A stretch of 64,000 bases of DNA, taken from assembly GCA_963678055.1 (NCBI GenBank), contig OY782679.1, positions 1,798,001 to 1,862,000 on the forward strand. The letters run 5' to 3'. The notes beneath the pieces are model-generated. The model was given only the letters and a program-made list of their open reading frames with translations, did no database searches and was not told the DNA's origin. The stretch's first letter is position 1, and each line of letters begins with the position of its first letter. A program made the position numbers and the translations under genes. This DNA comes from CAXXOK01 sp963678055 (GTDB taxonomy: Bacteria > Bacillota > Clostridia > Christensenellales > Aristaeellaceae). This document shows, piece by piece, positions 10,501-22,500 of this stretch.

Positions 10501-13500
10501 TGATGGCAATCTTCAAGCACCGTTTGGTCATCGCCACCGGTAAAAGTAGGTTCATCGTTCACCGGTGTGATGTTCACCGTAAACGGCGAGGAAGCCGTTA
10601 ACCCGCCGGGATCTTCCACGGTCAGCGCTACGGCAACACTGCCATTTTGATCGGCAAGCGGCGTTATCGTCACGGTACGCTCGCCGCCGTTACCCGTAAA
10701 CACAAAGCTTTGCTCAGGAATGATGCTTGTATCTGCGGAGCTTCCCACCACATCCAATTCCAACACATCGTTATCCACGTCGGCGATATTGAAGGTGATC
10801 GCAGCCGTACGGCCATCTTCCAGAATGGTTTGATCGGCAATCGCGGTTATGGTTGGTGCATCGTTAACCGGCGTTACGTTCAGTGTAAAGCTGATGGTTT
10901 TATATTTTCCGCTCTCGTCAACCACCTTCACGGTAATCAAAGCTGCACCGTTGGCATTCGTCTTCGGCGTGAGCGTAATATAGTTCTGCCCGGTTTCTTC
11001 GTCCTTGGAAAACACGATACAGCTATCGTCCACCAAGGATGGATTGCTGGAGATTGCCGAAAGTGTGAGTGCGGAAAGCTCATCGTCGATATCGGCAATA
11101 TAAACAGGAATCGCAGCGGTAGCGCTGTCTTCCAATATCGTTACATCCGCAATATCTTCAATCGTCGGTGTGTCGTTGACGGCGAGTACATGCAGCACAA
11201 AGCTTGCGCTGCCAGTGTTGTTCACGTCCCCTTGGTCGTCCGCGGTCAGGGTAATGGTCACATCGCCGTTCATGTTTGCCAGTGGTGTAATATTGACCAC
11301 ACGGTCGTTAGCGTTACCGCTGCGAACGATGTCAACCGGCAGCAACAGCGTTTCATTATCCGAAACCGCTTCGACGGTGATATTCGTAATCGTACTGTCG
11401 ATATCCGTAATCGAGTAATACAGATCGCCTGTGTTACCATCCTCAGCAATGGTTTGATCATCCGGTGGTGTAATGATAGGCGCATCGTTGACAGGATTGA
11501 CGACCAATATAAAATATGCTGATCTTGTTGTGTTGCCGTCTGATGCATAGATGCGTATCGTTGCAGAGCCGTAACGATCGGCAGCTGGTGTAATTTTTAT
11601 CGTACGCGCTTCACCCTCGCCGGAAAGTTCGATTCCGGAACTCGGCACCAGCGTTGTGTTGGACGCCGATGCGGTAACCGTAACACCTGCTCCATATGTT
11701 TCTTCATCGTCAACCGTGAATGCTATCGCATCGGTAGAGGTATCCTCGTCAATGACGACATTTGAAGAAACGATCTTGGTCCAGTTCGTTGAATGATCAT
11801 TGATCGTAGGTGTATCGTTGACAGGTGCAACGGTAACAAGTACATCGGTCGTTGCCGATTTCACATCCCCGGTCAGTGTATTATCCACTCCGGTATCGGT
11901 TACCTTGATGGTGATGGTGGTATCGGATTGATAGCTGTCCACCGGCGTTACTTTCATCCAGCGGTTATTGCCGCTGCCACCGAATACCAGGCTTTCGATT
12001 TCCGTTTCATCCCACACGGCACTTAGGGTAAGTACATCGGGGTTATCTTCAATGTCGTCGACCGTGAAATAGAACATCTGGTCCTTGCTGTCTTCATTGA
12101 TGGTCCAGGCATCGGCAGCAACAATCGTCGGCACGTCATTTTCCGGTGTAATCGTCACTGTGACCAAGGCGACGTTGGATTTCAGCCCCGCCGTGTCCGT
12201 TGTGCGGTAGCTGAAGTAATCTGTGCCGTTTTTATTTTCATCCGGTGTATAGGTAAACGTTCCGTCCGTATTAAACTCAATCGTACCTTTTTCAGGCTCC
12301 TGCAGGGTGCTGAAGGTTTGTGCATCGCCGTCCACATCATCATACAGCGAGGCCAGCGCGCCTTCTACGCTTGCATCTTCACCCACTGTAATTGTACTAT
12401 CTTCCACAGTCGGCGCATCGTTTTGCGGCTCAATAACGACTGTCATCAGAGCGGGTTCTGAATCTGCGGTTCCATCGTTTGCGATAAAGTAGAACGAATC
12501 GGTACCATTGGCATTGAGCGCAGGCGTATAGGTGTATTGGCCTGTTTGTGAATCCAATACAATATCGCCTTTCAGCAGCGTCGAACCTGTTTCTACGATG
12601 CTGTAGGTCAGCGTTTCATTTTCATCTGCATCGGAAGCGATCAGGTATCCCTGCAATGGCAAATCTTCGTATGTTGTAACAGTTTTGGCAGCTGCAACCG
12701 GCTGATCATTCACTGCGGTGATGTTTACCGTAACCGTTGCGATTGAGGAATACAGTGTGGTCGGTCCTTCTGTTTTAAACGTGAATACATCGGTGCCGTT
12801 CACATTTTCATTGGGTGTGTAGGTAAAGGAACCATCATCAGCGATCACCGCAGTACCCAGGGTACCGTTGGAAACCAAATAGAATGCTATCGGCACGCCT
12901 TCCGGTGAGTTGCCAGTCAGCTGTCCGTCGATAATCGCCGTATCCTCGGGCGTTGTAAACTCTGCATTATCGGCAGATGGCGCACTGGGTATCCCGGTCA
13001 CATGGATGGAAACTGTCGCAGGATCGGATGTCTGCTCCGCATTGGAAGCGGTAAAGGTGAAGCTGTCATCCCCGCTGTAACCCGTCTCCGGCTTATAATA
13101 GAACGTGCCGTTGGACGAAAACTCCAGCGTACCATGGCTTGGCTGGCTTGCGGCTGCAAAGTTAATCCAATCGCCATTGAGATCGGATCCGCTTACATAC
13201 TCATACATTTCCGTGTTTTCATCGATGGTGCGCTCCAAATCGTACGCCGTTGGTTTGAAATATCTATGGGTCACGGTCAATATGAAGGTACGGGTGTGCC
13301 AAATTTCATTGGTGTCCTTTACCTGCACGGTGATAACCGAGCGACCGCTGCGATAGGCTGTTGGTATTAGAATAATAGAATACTCACCGTCAATGTTTGT
13401 GACTATAATATTAACATTGCTTTGCAGCCAAGTGTTGGATGACGTTACCTGTACCTGCGCGATATTGATATCGGTAACGACGATCGGAATAAAATCAGAG

Positions 13501-16500
13501 GAAGTATTCTGCGGTATGGTTACATCGCTAAATCCATGCAGTCCGCCGCCATTTCCATCCCCGTAAATGTGTACATACATCGTAGCGATGTTGGATTCGC
13601 CGCCCTGGCTATCCACCGCCTGATATAGGATTTCATCTGTCTCACCGGCCATCGTAATGTTTGGCGTATATGTAAAGGTGATGTTGTCAGTTGTTGAAAT
13701 CGAACCATGGTCAGGCGTAGATACGATATTGTAGGTCATCGAGTTGCCGTCCGGATCGTATCCGACGGGCGATAGCGTAATGGGCGTCTCTTCATTCGTG
13801 TAATAGTGCAGCGTATAAGCCGTGGGATTATCGTTGACAAAGGTAACGTGGATGGACACGCGATAAATCCCTGTGCTCAGGGCATCTTCCGCTTTGTCCT
13901 CCGTTGCGATGAACGTAAAATAGTCCGTACCGTTATAGTTTCCATACGGTGTATAGGTAAAGCTGCCTGTTGCTGTATCAAAGCTGGACAGTGTACCGTG
14001 GTTGGGACCATTCAATACTGTATAGAGTAGCGCATCGCCATCTGGATCCACGGCAGCTACACTGCCACTGAGTGGGGTATCTTCAGCTGTTGTAATATCC
14101 AAAGACATCGAGGGATGCAGATAGGGTGCATCGTTGATATTGCGAATGATTATAGTGATCGTTCCTGTTGTGAAATCCCCACTGGGGTCTTCAGCCTGAA
14201 ACTCTGCTGTTACGGTTACGCTTTCTTCCGCACCCATTACAGGCGGTGTGTAGGTATACGCCCCTGTGGCCGCGTTAAGCAGCGTCAACGTGCCGGACGC
14301 AGGCGGGGTCACGATAGAATATGTAATGGTGTCCGACTCGATATCAGTTGCCTTGAAAGTGCTGCTGATCGTTTTACCCTCGTCCAGGTTGATCGTTTCA
14401 TCCTGAGCAACCGGCGCATCGTTAACCGCGTTTACAGTCACGGTAACGGTAGCCGTATTAGAATAGGTGGCTGCATCATACGCCCGGAAGGTAAAGCGTT
14501 CGGTGCCGAAATAGTCGGCGGGAGGTGTATAGGTATACGCCCCTGTTTCGCTGTTCAGGGTGACCGTACCGCCTTCATTGGGTGCGTTGACGATGGAATA
14601 TTCCAAAGTTATATTGTCAACATCCGTAACCAATCCAGCCAGCGAGCCCGCGCTAGCAACCGCATCTTCGTCTACTGTGAGCGCGCCATCCTCTGCTACG
14701 GGAGGATCGTTGATCCCCGTCATCTCGATGGTGACTTGTGCATCGTTACTGTATACAGTACCGTCGAACACACGGAAGGAAAAGCTGTCCGGCCCTTCAA
14801 AGTAATCCTGATAGGGTACGTAAACAAACGTTCCGGTTGATGCATTCAGCGTAACGATGCCGCCGGATGCCGTGGTCAGCGAGGTTACACCGTGGTCTTC
14901 ACCCGATACCAGCTCATAGGTGATCGGGTTAGTATCCGGATCGTAAATCACCAGGCTGCCCTTTAATTGCTGATCCTCGTCCGTATCCAAGCCGGTCGTT
15001 TTATCATAAGCGACCGGAACATCGTTTACCGGAGATAGGATAATTGAGAACGTAATAGACCCTGAAGTTGCTCCGCCTGCATCGGACAGGTATGCGGTGA
15101 TAGTCCCTGTGCCGTTTGCGTTGCTTGCGGGTGTAAAGGTGAGCGTGCCGTTTGCATCAATAGCGGGCTGCACTGCGAACATAGCGGCCATATCAGCCTG
15201 CACGTGGAAGGTCAGCTCCTCGGTCTCATTCGCTGCCCCGGCAGAGATTCCGCTGGCCCAGTTTGTAAATGTTTGTGCACCGCAGTCTTCCTGCACTGTA
15301 ATATCTGCACCCGGTGTAAAGTATGGCGCATCGTTCACCGCATACACGGTGAACAAGAACCGGCGCGTTGCAACCGTTTCGCCGCCATCGGATACCTGCA
15401 ATGTGATATAGGTCGATCCATTTTGATTGGCTAGCGGCGTCAAGCGCACTGTGCGCGTTCCTGTTGTACCGGAGAGGGTAATATGCTCATCATCCAGCGG
15501 CAGAAGCGCCTCATTGCTTGATTCAATCGCGGTCACCGTCAAGGCGGATGTGCTGGTATCAATATCGGCGATATAAACGCTAAAAGACCTGACATTATCC
15601 TCATTGGCACTCTGATTTGAAATGCTCGACATCGTCGGCGGATCGTTTACCGGGGCCGCTGTCAGCAGGAATGATTCCGTGCTGAGCGCTCCACTTTGGT
15701 CTTTGACAGTTAATGTGATGGTAGAGGTTCCGTTGTAGTTGGCAACAGGCGTTACGGTTACCGTTGCTTTACCATCCTGATCGATATCCGAAACTACGAT
15801 ATTGCTTTTGGGTACCATCGCCGTATTGTTGGCGGCTGCCGATACCGTAAGCTGCGAAAACGCATGATCGATATCAGCAACATAAAATTCAATGGCCCCG
15901 GTGTTGGTGTCTTCGTCAATTGTTACATCATCCACCTGTGAGATGGTCGGTTTATCGTTGACCGCGTCGACAGTCAGGGTAAATGTGGTTTCCGCTGTCA
16001 GGCTGCCGTCGCTGACGGTCAGAGTAATATCGGCAGTTCCGTACGCATCCTTGGCAGGCAGTAGCATAACGGTGCGGTTGGCAGTCGTGCCGCTAACGGT
16101 AATGTTGTCTTCATCGTTAGGTATCAGTGTGGTGTTTTGCGAAACTGCCGTTACCGTGCAGTTTGCCATCGCTGTATCTACATCGGCTATGGTAAATCCG
16201 ATTGCGCCGGTGGAAGTATCCTCATAGGTTGTCCGATCGGCAATCACGCTGATCGTTGGTGCGTCATTGACCGCAGTAACGTTGAGTGTAAGCGTTTTGG
16301 TTGCCTTGCCGCCCTGTGTATCGGTAATGGTGAACGATATATCCACTGTTCCGCTGCGGTTCTCCTCAGGAGACAGGGTCAGGGTGCGGCTTGCACCGCT
16401 GCCGCCAAGCTGCATGCTTCCGTTTTCCAAAAGGGCCGTATTATTGCTCTTGAATGCCACGGTCAGCGAATCCAAATCGCCTTCCACATCTTGCAGCGTA

Positions 16501-19500
16501 AAGTCATAAACATATGGGACATCTTCCGGTGTTTGCACAATCGACAGGCCGGTAATCACCGGCTGATCATTGACCGGGGTAATGGTGATGGTGAACGTTT
16601 GCGCTGCGGATGTATCGTTATCCCCGCCGCCGCTATCCTGCACAAAGATGGAAAGCGTTGCCGAGCCGTATGCATTATCCGCAGGCGTATAGGTCAGCGT
16701 TCCATCGGGGCTCACTTCCGGGTCTGCCGCAAACAACGACAGGCTGTCGGTTACGGTTTCCTGGGTAATGGCAACCGTATATGCAAGTGTTTGAGCGCTC
16801 TCGTTTTCCGGGCCTTTGGACATGGTCGATATCCAATTGGTTACGGATTGTGTGCCGCAGTCTTCCAGTACGCTTTGGTCGCTGCCAACGGTAAAGGACG
16901 GCAGGTCATTCACGGCGTTGATCGTAACCGCAACGGTGACACTGTTATATCCTTCATGTCCGTCGTTGACGGTAATCTCGAAGCTGTCGCTGCCATTATC
17001 ATCGGCATTTGGCGTATAGGTAATCTGCCCCGTCGTTTCATCAATGACGGCTGTGCCGCGCGTGCCCTGCTCCGTTACAGACCAGGTAAGGGTATCGGTA
17101 TCGACATCCGTTGCATGCAGGGTCAGCGTCTGCGTGGCATCTTCTTGCGTTGTGATAGTCGGGGTGAGTTCCGTGATAACAGGGTTTGTATTGTTTACAT
17201 AGGTCCATGCCGAGCTTGCCTGCGGCTCCAGCGTGCCGGAAGCGTCGGTATCTGTAACCGTGACCAAAACACGAACATACTGGTGGCTTTCCGCGTCAGT
17301 CAGCACATACGTTGCTCCTGTACCAATATTGGCAATATCAGCGCCCTGATCATCCGAAGCCCGCTGCCACTGGTAGCTGTAAACAAGCGTGACCAGATTA
17401 TCATCGGCGTCATCGGTCCAGGTGCCGGTTGAAGCAGTCAGCGTGTTGCCAAACATATGGGTTCCACTTACCGTCGGCAGCTCCGTATTGATGGGAACGT
17501 CGTTGACAGCATTCACCGTAACCGGGATTACAAGCTCGTCTGTACCGCTATAGGCATCGGCAACTTGAACGGTGAAAGAATCATTACCGCGGTAGTTGAA
17601 CGCTGGCGAGTAGGTTACCGCGCCCGTTGTAGCATTGACTTGAGCAATACCATGCTGCGCCGCCGAAGATATACTCCAGGTTAAGGTATCGGCATCGGCA
17701 TCAGTTGCATGCAGGGTAAAGGAATGCTCGGTGTCCTCATCCGTTGCAAAGGACGGATCGGTTTCCGTAATCACAGGCGCCGTGTTTTCAACAAAATACC
17801 AAGGCGTATAGTCCTGTGTCTGTGTAGTGCCGGTCTCATCGGTATTGGTAACACCGACCAGCACACGCACATAGGTATGGCTTTGTGTGCTCGTAAGTGC
17901 ATACTCGTTTGTGCCTGCTTGCGATACGACGTTTGTCCCCAGATCGCTATCCGCAAAATACCAGGTATAGTCGTAAACGATCGTGCCGGCATTCTCGTCG
18001 ATCTCGTCGCTCCATACGCCGCTGCTGGCGGTAATGGTATTCCCAGCTGCAAACGTGCCGATGATTGCCGGATCGCTAACCAACTCCGGGGTATCGTTGA
18101 CAGCGTTAACGGTAATCGTGAAGGTTTGTTTAACAGTATTCACGCCGCCTTTGCTGTCCGACACGCTGACGGATACCTCTGTGCTGCCGTTTTGGTTAGC
18201 CGCCAGCACATAATACAACGTTCCGCTTGAAGTCACATGAGGTACCTGTGAAAAGAGAGCTGTATTGGTAATATCAGAAACCGTAAAGGTTAATGTCTGG
18301 TCGCTTTCATCCGCAGGCCCGGGAGACATTGCCTGTATCCAACCGCTTATATACTGTCCACCGTCATCTTCGGTATCTACCTGATCTGCACCGATGGTAA
18401 AGCTTGGAATATCGTTGACAGCATGAATGATAATCGTGAATACCATGCTGCACTGGCCGCCGTTGCCATCTGAAGCGGTGACCGTGAATTCGTCTTCCCC
18501 GTTTGCATCCGCATTTGGCTGATAACGAACAACACCATCATCGACAGATGCCGTACCAATGGATGCCGCAGTAACCGCCCAGGTTAGGGTATCGCCATCC
18601 GCATCCGTTGCTTCTAAGACGATGCTTTGCACAGCGCCATCCTCATAAAATTCCATAATCGGGTTTTGCTGCGAAGTCATCACTGGCGCTTCATTTGTAA
18701 CCAGAACAGTTTGCGAGACCGCGTTTGCCGAGGCAGGCTGGGCATCGCTGTCGGAACAAGTGACGAATGCGCGGATGTACAGATCGTTTTCATCTGGGGT
18801 CAGCGTATACTGGGCTTGGGTTGCTCCCGCCAGGTTGCTCCAGGGCCCGGTTTCGCTCTCGGCCGATTGCCACTGATAGCTGTAGCTCAAAGCGGTTGCG
18901 TTTTCACTATCGGCAGCATCGCTCCATGTGCCTGTGGAAACGCTAAGAATTTGCCCGTTGTGCGCCGTACCGCTAATCACAGGCGTTTGTGAATTGCGCG
19001 GTGCGTCATTAACGCTGTTTATCGTTATGGTAAAGCTTTGCGTAGCACTGTTTGTTGCGCCTGCGCTGTCGGAAACTGATACAGTAATCAGCGCGCTGCC
19101 AAATGCATCCGTCGCCGGAGTATATGTCAGTACACCATTTCTGTTAATCTCTGGCGCTGCGGCAAACAAGGACGGATTGGAGTTTTCCGTCACTTGGAAT
19201 GTAAGCGTTTGTTCGCCTTCATTAGCCGGACCGGCAGACATGGCCTGGATAAATGGATCTACTGTTTGCGCCAGGCTGTCCTCATCCACCGCTTGATCTA
19301 CGCCGATCGTGAATGTTGGGATATCGTTGACGGATTCCACTGTGACGCTGACTTCAGCGCTGTCGCTGCCCTCATGCCCGTCCGAAACGCTGACGGTGAA
19401 GTTGTCCGTCCCGTTATAGTTTGCATCCGGCGAATAGGTGACATTGCCGGTCAGTGCATCCACAGCCGCTGTACCATGGCTTGCTTGTGAAGCAATGCTC

Positions 19501-22500
19501 CATGTCAGCGTATCACTATCTGCATCAAGCGCGCTAAATGCCACACTTCCATCTGTATCTTCATTTGTTGCGATTGCCGGTGAGACATTTTGGATTGCAG
19601 GGGCTGTATTCTCCACTGCATACCAAGCGGAATAAGCATTTTCGGTCACCGTTCCGCTTGCATCCGTATCGTTGGCCATGACCAATACACGTATGAACCG
19701 ATGGGCATCGGAGGCCTTCAGGGTGTAATTCCAACCTGAGCCTGCCATAGATAACCCTGCGCCATCCGCATTGGCAGCCGTATACCATATGACTGTGAAA
19801 TCCTCTTCGTCCAGTACATTATTATCAGCAGAATCGTCCCAGGTACCGGCATCTACCGATAAATCTCCACCCGTCGCGAACACACCGCTGATGGAAGGCA
19901 GCACCGTATTCACCGGCTTATCATTGACCCGATTAACAGTGATGGTGAAACTCTGCGGCTCACTGGTTGCACCTTCGCTATCGAATACATACAGCGCAAT
20001 GGTTGCCTGCCCGTTTGCATTGGTTGCTGGTGTATAGCGCAGTTCACCCGTGCTGCTGATTGTCGGTCCGGAAGCCAGCAACGCTTCATTACTCATACTA
20101 AGCACTCTAAATGTTAGCGTTTGATCGCTCTCATTCAACGCGCCTGCGCTTATTTCTGTGATCCAGTTTTCAACAACCTGCTCTCCGCAATCCTCGTCAA
20201 CTGTTTGGTTCGCTCCGATGGTAAACGAGGGCGTATCGTTATCCGGGGCAATGTCGACAATCACAGTGATCGTTTCCACGCCTGCGTTTCCATCGTCAAC
20301 TGTGACAATAAAACTGTCTTCCCCGTTTTCATCGGCATTCGGCGTGTATACGATTTCGCATTGCGTTCCCAGATGCTCGCTAAACGACGCCGTTCCCTTG
20401 CTGCCTTGCGTTGTAATAGACCACACAAGATCATCACCATCCGCATCGCTTGCTAAAAGTTGCATGGTTACCTGCGCGGCATCTTCCCAGATATTGATCG
20501 TAACGCTTTCTCCCTGACTGATCACAGGGGCGTTGTTGGTGACACGAATCGGATTTGAATACACCGCAGCCGATGCTGGCTCCGCTTCGGTTTCCGTGCA
20601 TGTTTCCATTACACGAATATACAAATCATTCTGCGCTTCAGTCAGCGTAAAGCTTTCGCCTTGCGCGCCGCTGATATCGTTCCAGGGCCCCGCTTCACTG
20701 CTGGCCGACTGCCATTGATAGCTATAGCTAAGCGATGCAGCAAGCCCGCCGTCTGCCGTGTCATTCCAGGTCCCCGCAGCAACAGACAGGGTTTCCCCGT
20801 TGTGCGGCGTGCCGGAGATGGTTGGCACACCCGTGTTCACCGGTACATCATTCACCGGATCGACGGTGATGATAAAGGTCTGTGGCTGGCTGCTTGCACC
20901 GCCGCTATCTGTAGCATAAAGCGATATTGTTGCCGATCCGTATGCGTTTTTCGCAGGTGTATACGTAAGGATACCATCGCTGCTTACAGCCGGTTCAGCG
21001 GAAAACAATGCTGCGTTGCTATTGCTTTCGATGTTGAATTGCAGCGTTTGCTGGCTTTCGTTGGCCGGTCCGACAGCCATAGCAGATATCCATCCGCTCA
21101 CGCTTTGCCCGCCGCAATCCTCCGATACCGCTTGATCTGCGCCGATGGTAAACGAAGGTATATCGTTTACTGCGGTGATAGTTACACCGATGGTGATTGC
21201 ATCCGTACCGCCGTTACCGTCTGCTACTGTAACAACAAAGCTGTCTTCTCCGTTTTCGTCAGCATTGGGCGTATACAAGATTTGGCAATCGGTTCCGTTG
21301 TCTACCGAGATGACCGCATTGCCTTTGGTTCCCCCGTTTGTAATTGCCCACGACAACGTGTCGCCATCCTCATCGTTGGCTATCAATTGAATGAGATCTT
21401 GGGTGTCATCCTCGGTGAATGTCATACTCAAGTTCCCGCTGCGGTCAATCAGCGGGTTTCGGTTTTCAACCTCTATCGGGTCCGAATACGCCACGACAGA
21501 TAAAGGAGTCCCTTCGGTTTCTGTACAAGTGACCTTCACGCGAATGTATAGACCGTTTTGCGCAGTGGTCAACTCAAGCTCATCGCCTGATTCGATGTTT
21601 TTCCACTCACCATTAACGATTTCAGCGGATTGCCACTGATAGCTGTACGTGAGCAACGCTGCATTTGCACCGTCCGCATCATCATTCCAACTGCCAGAAC
21701 TTGCCCTTAATATTTCTCCAATGCGGGCAATGCCGGTAATCAAAGGCACAGCCGTGTTCACCGGTGGATCGTTAACCGGCTCTACGGTGATTGTGACAGT
21801 ATACAAACCGGAGCTTGCGCCACCGCTGTCGGAAAGGGAAATATCCAAGGTCGCCGTTCCGTTTGCATTGTCCGCAGGTGTATAGCTTAAAACACCGGCG
21901 TTGCTCACTGCGGGACCAGCGGAAAACAACGCCGCGTTGGTGTTATTGTTGATTTTGAATGTAAGTGTTTGATCGCTTTCATTATCCGCACCGGCAGATA
22001 TGTCAGTGGCCCAGCCTTCAACCGTCTGTGCACCACAGTCTTCCGTAACGAACTGATCCATGCCTTTGGTAAAGGAGGGTGGGTCATTCACTGCTGAGAC
22101 CGTAACATCGATAGCAATCGTATCCACCCCGCCGTTGCCATCCGAAACCGCCACTACAAAACTGTCTGCACCAAAATAATCAGCTTCTGTGGGAGTATAG
22201 CTCGTGAGGCCCGTGGCAGCATTCACCGCAGCCAGGCCATGACTGCTCTGGGTATCAATGCTCCAGCTGAGCGAGTCTTCATCCGCATCATCGGCGCTGA
22301 GCGAAAGCTGCTGCGCACTTCCATCTTCTTCACACACGAAGTATGCAATTTCCCCTTGCCGGATGACTGGTACATCGTTTTCAGCGGTGATCGTTACACT
22401 GACCGTGCCCGTAGAACTATTTGCACCGTCTGTTACATCAAACGCAAAGCTATCTTCCCCATACCGATTGGCATCGGGCGTGTAGGTATATGCACCTGTT

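Noticed and set aside
16137..17432. Long plus-strand open frame (431 codons) inside the giant gene, and many like it between 1900 and 22900
   Set aside because: They lie opposite the repeat gene, have no ribosome binding sites or recognisable domains, and their basic/Cys-rich composition is that of an antisense shadow of a low-stop repeat sequence.
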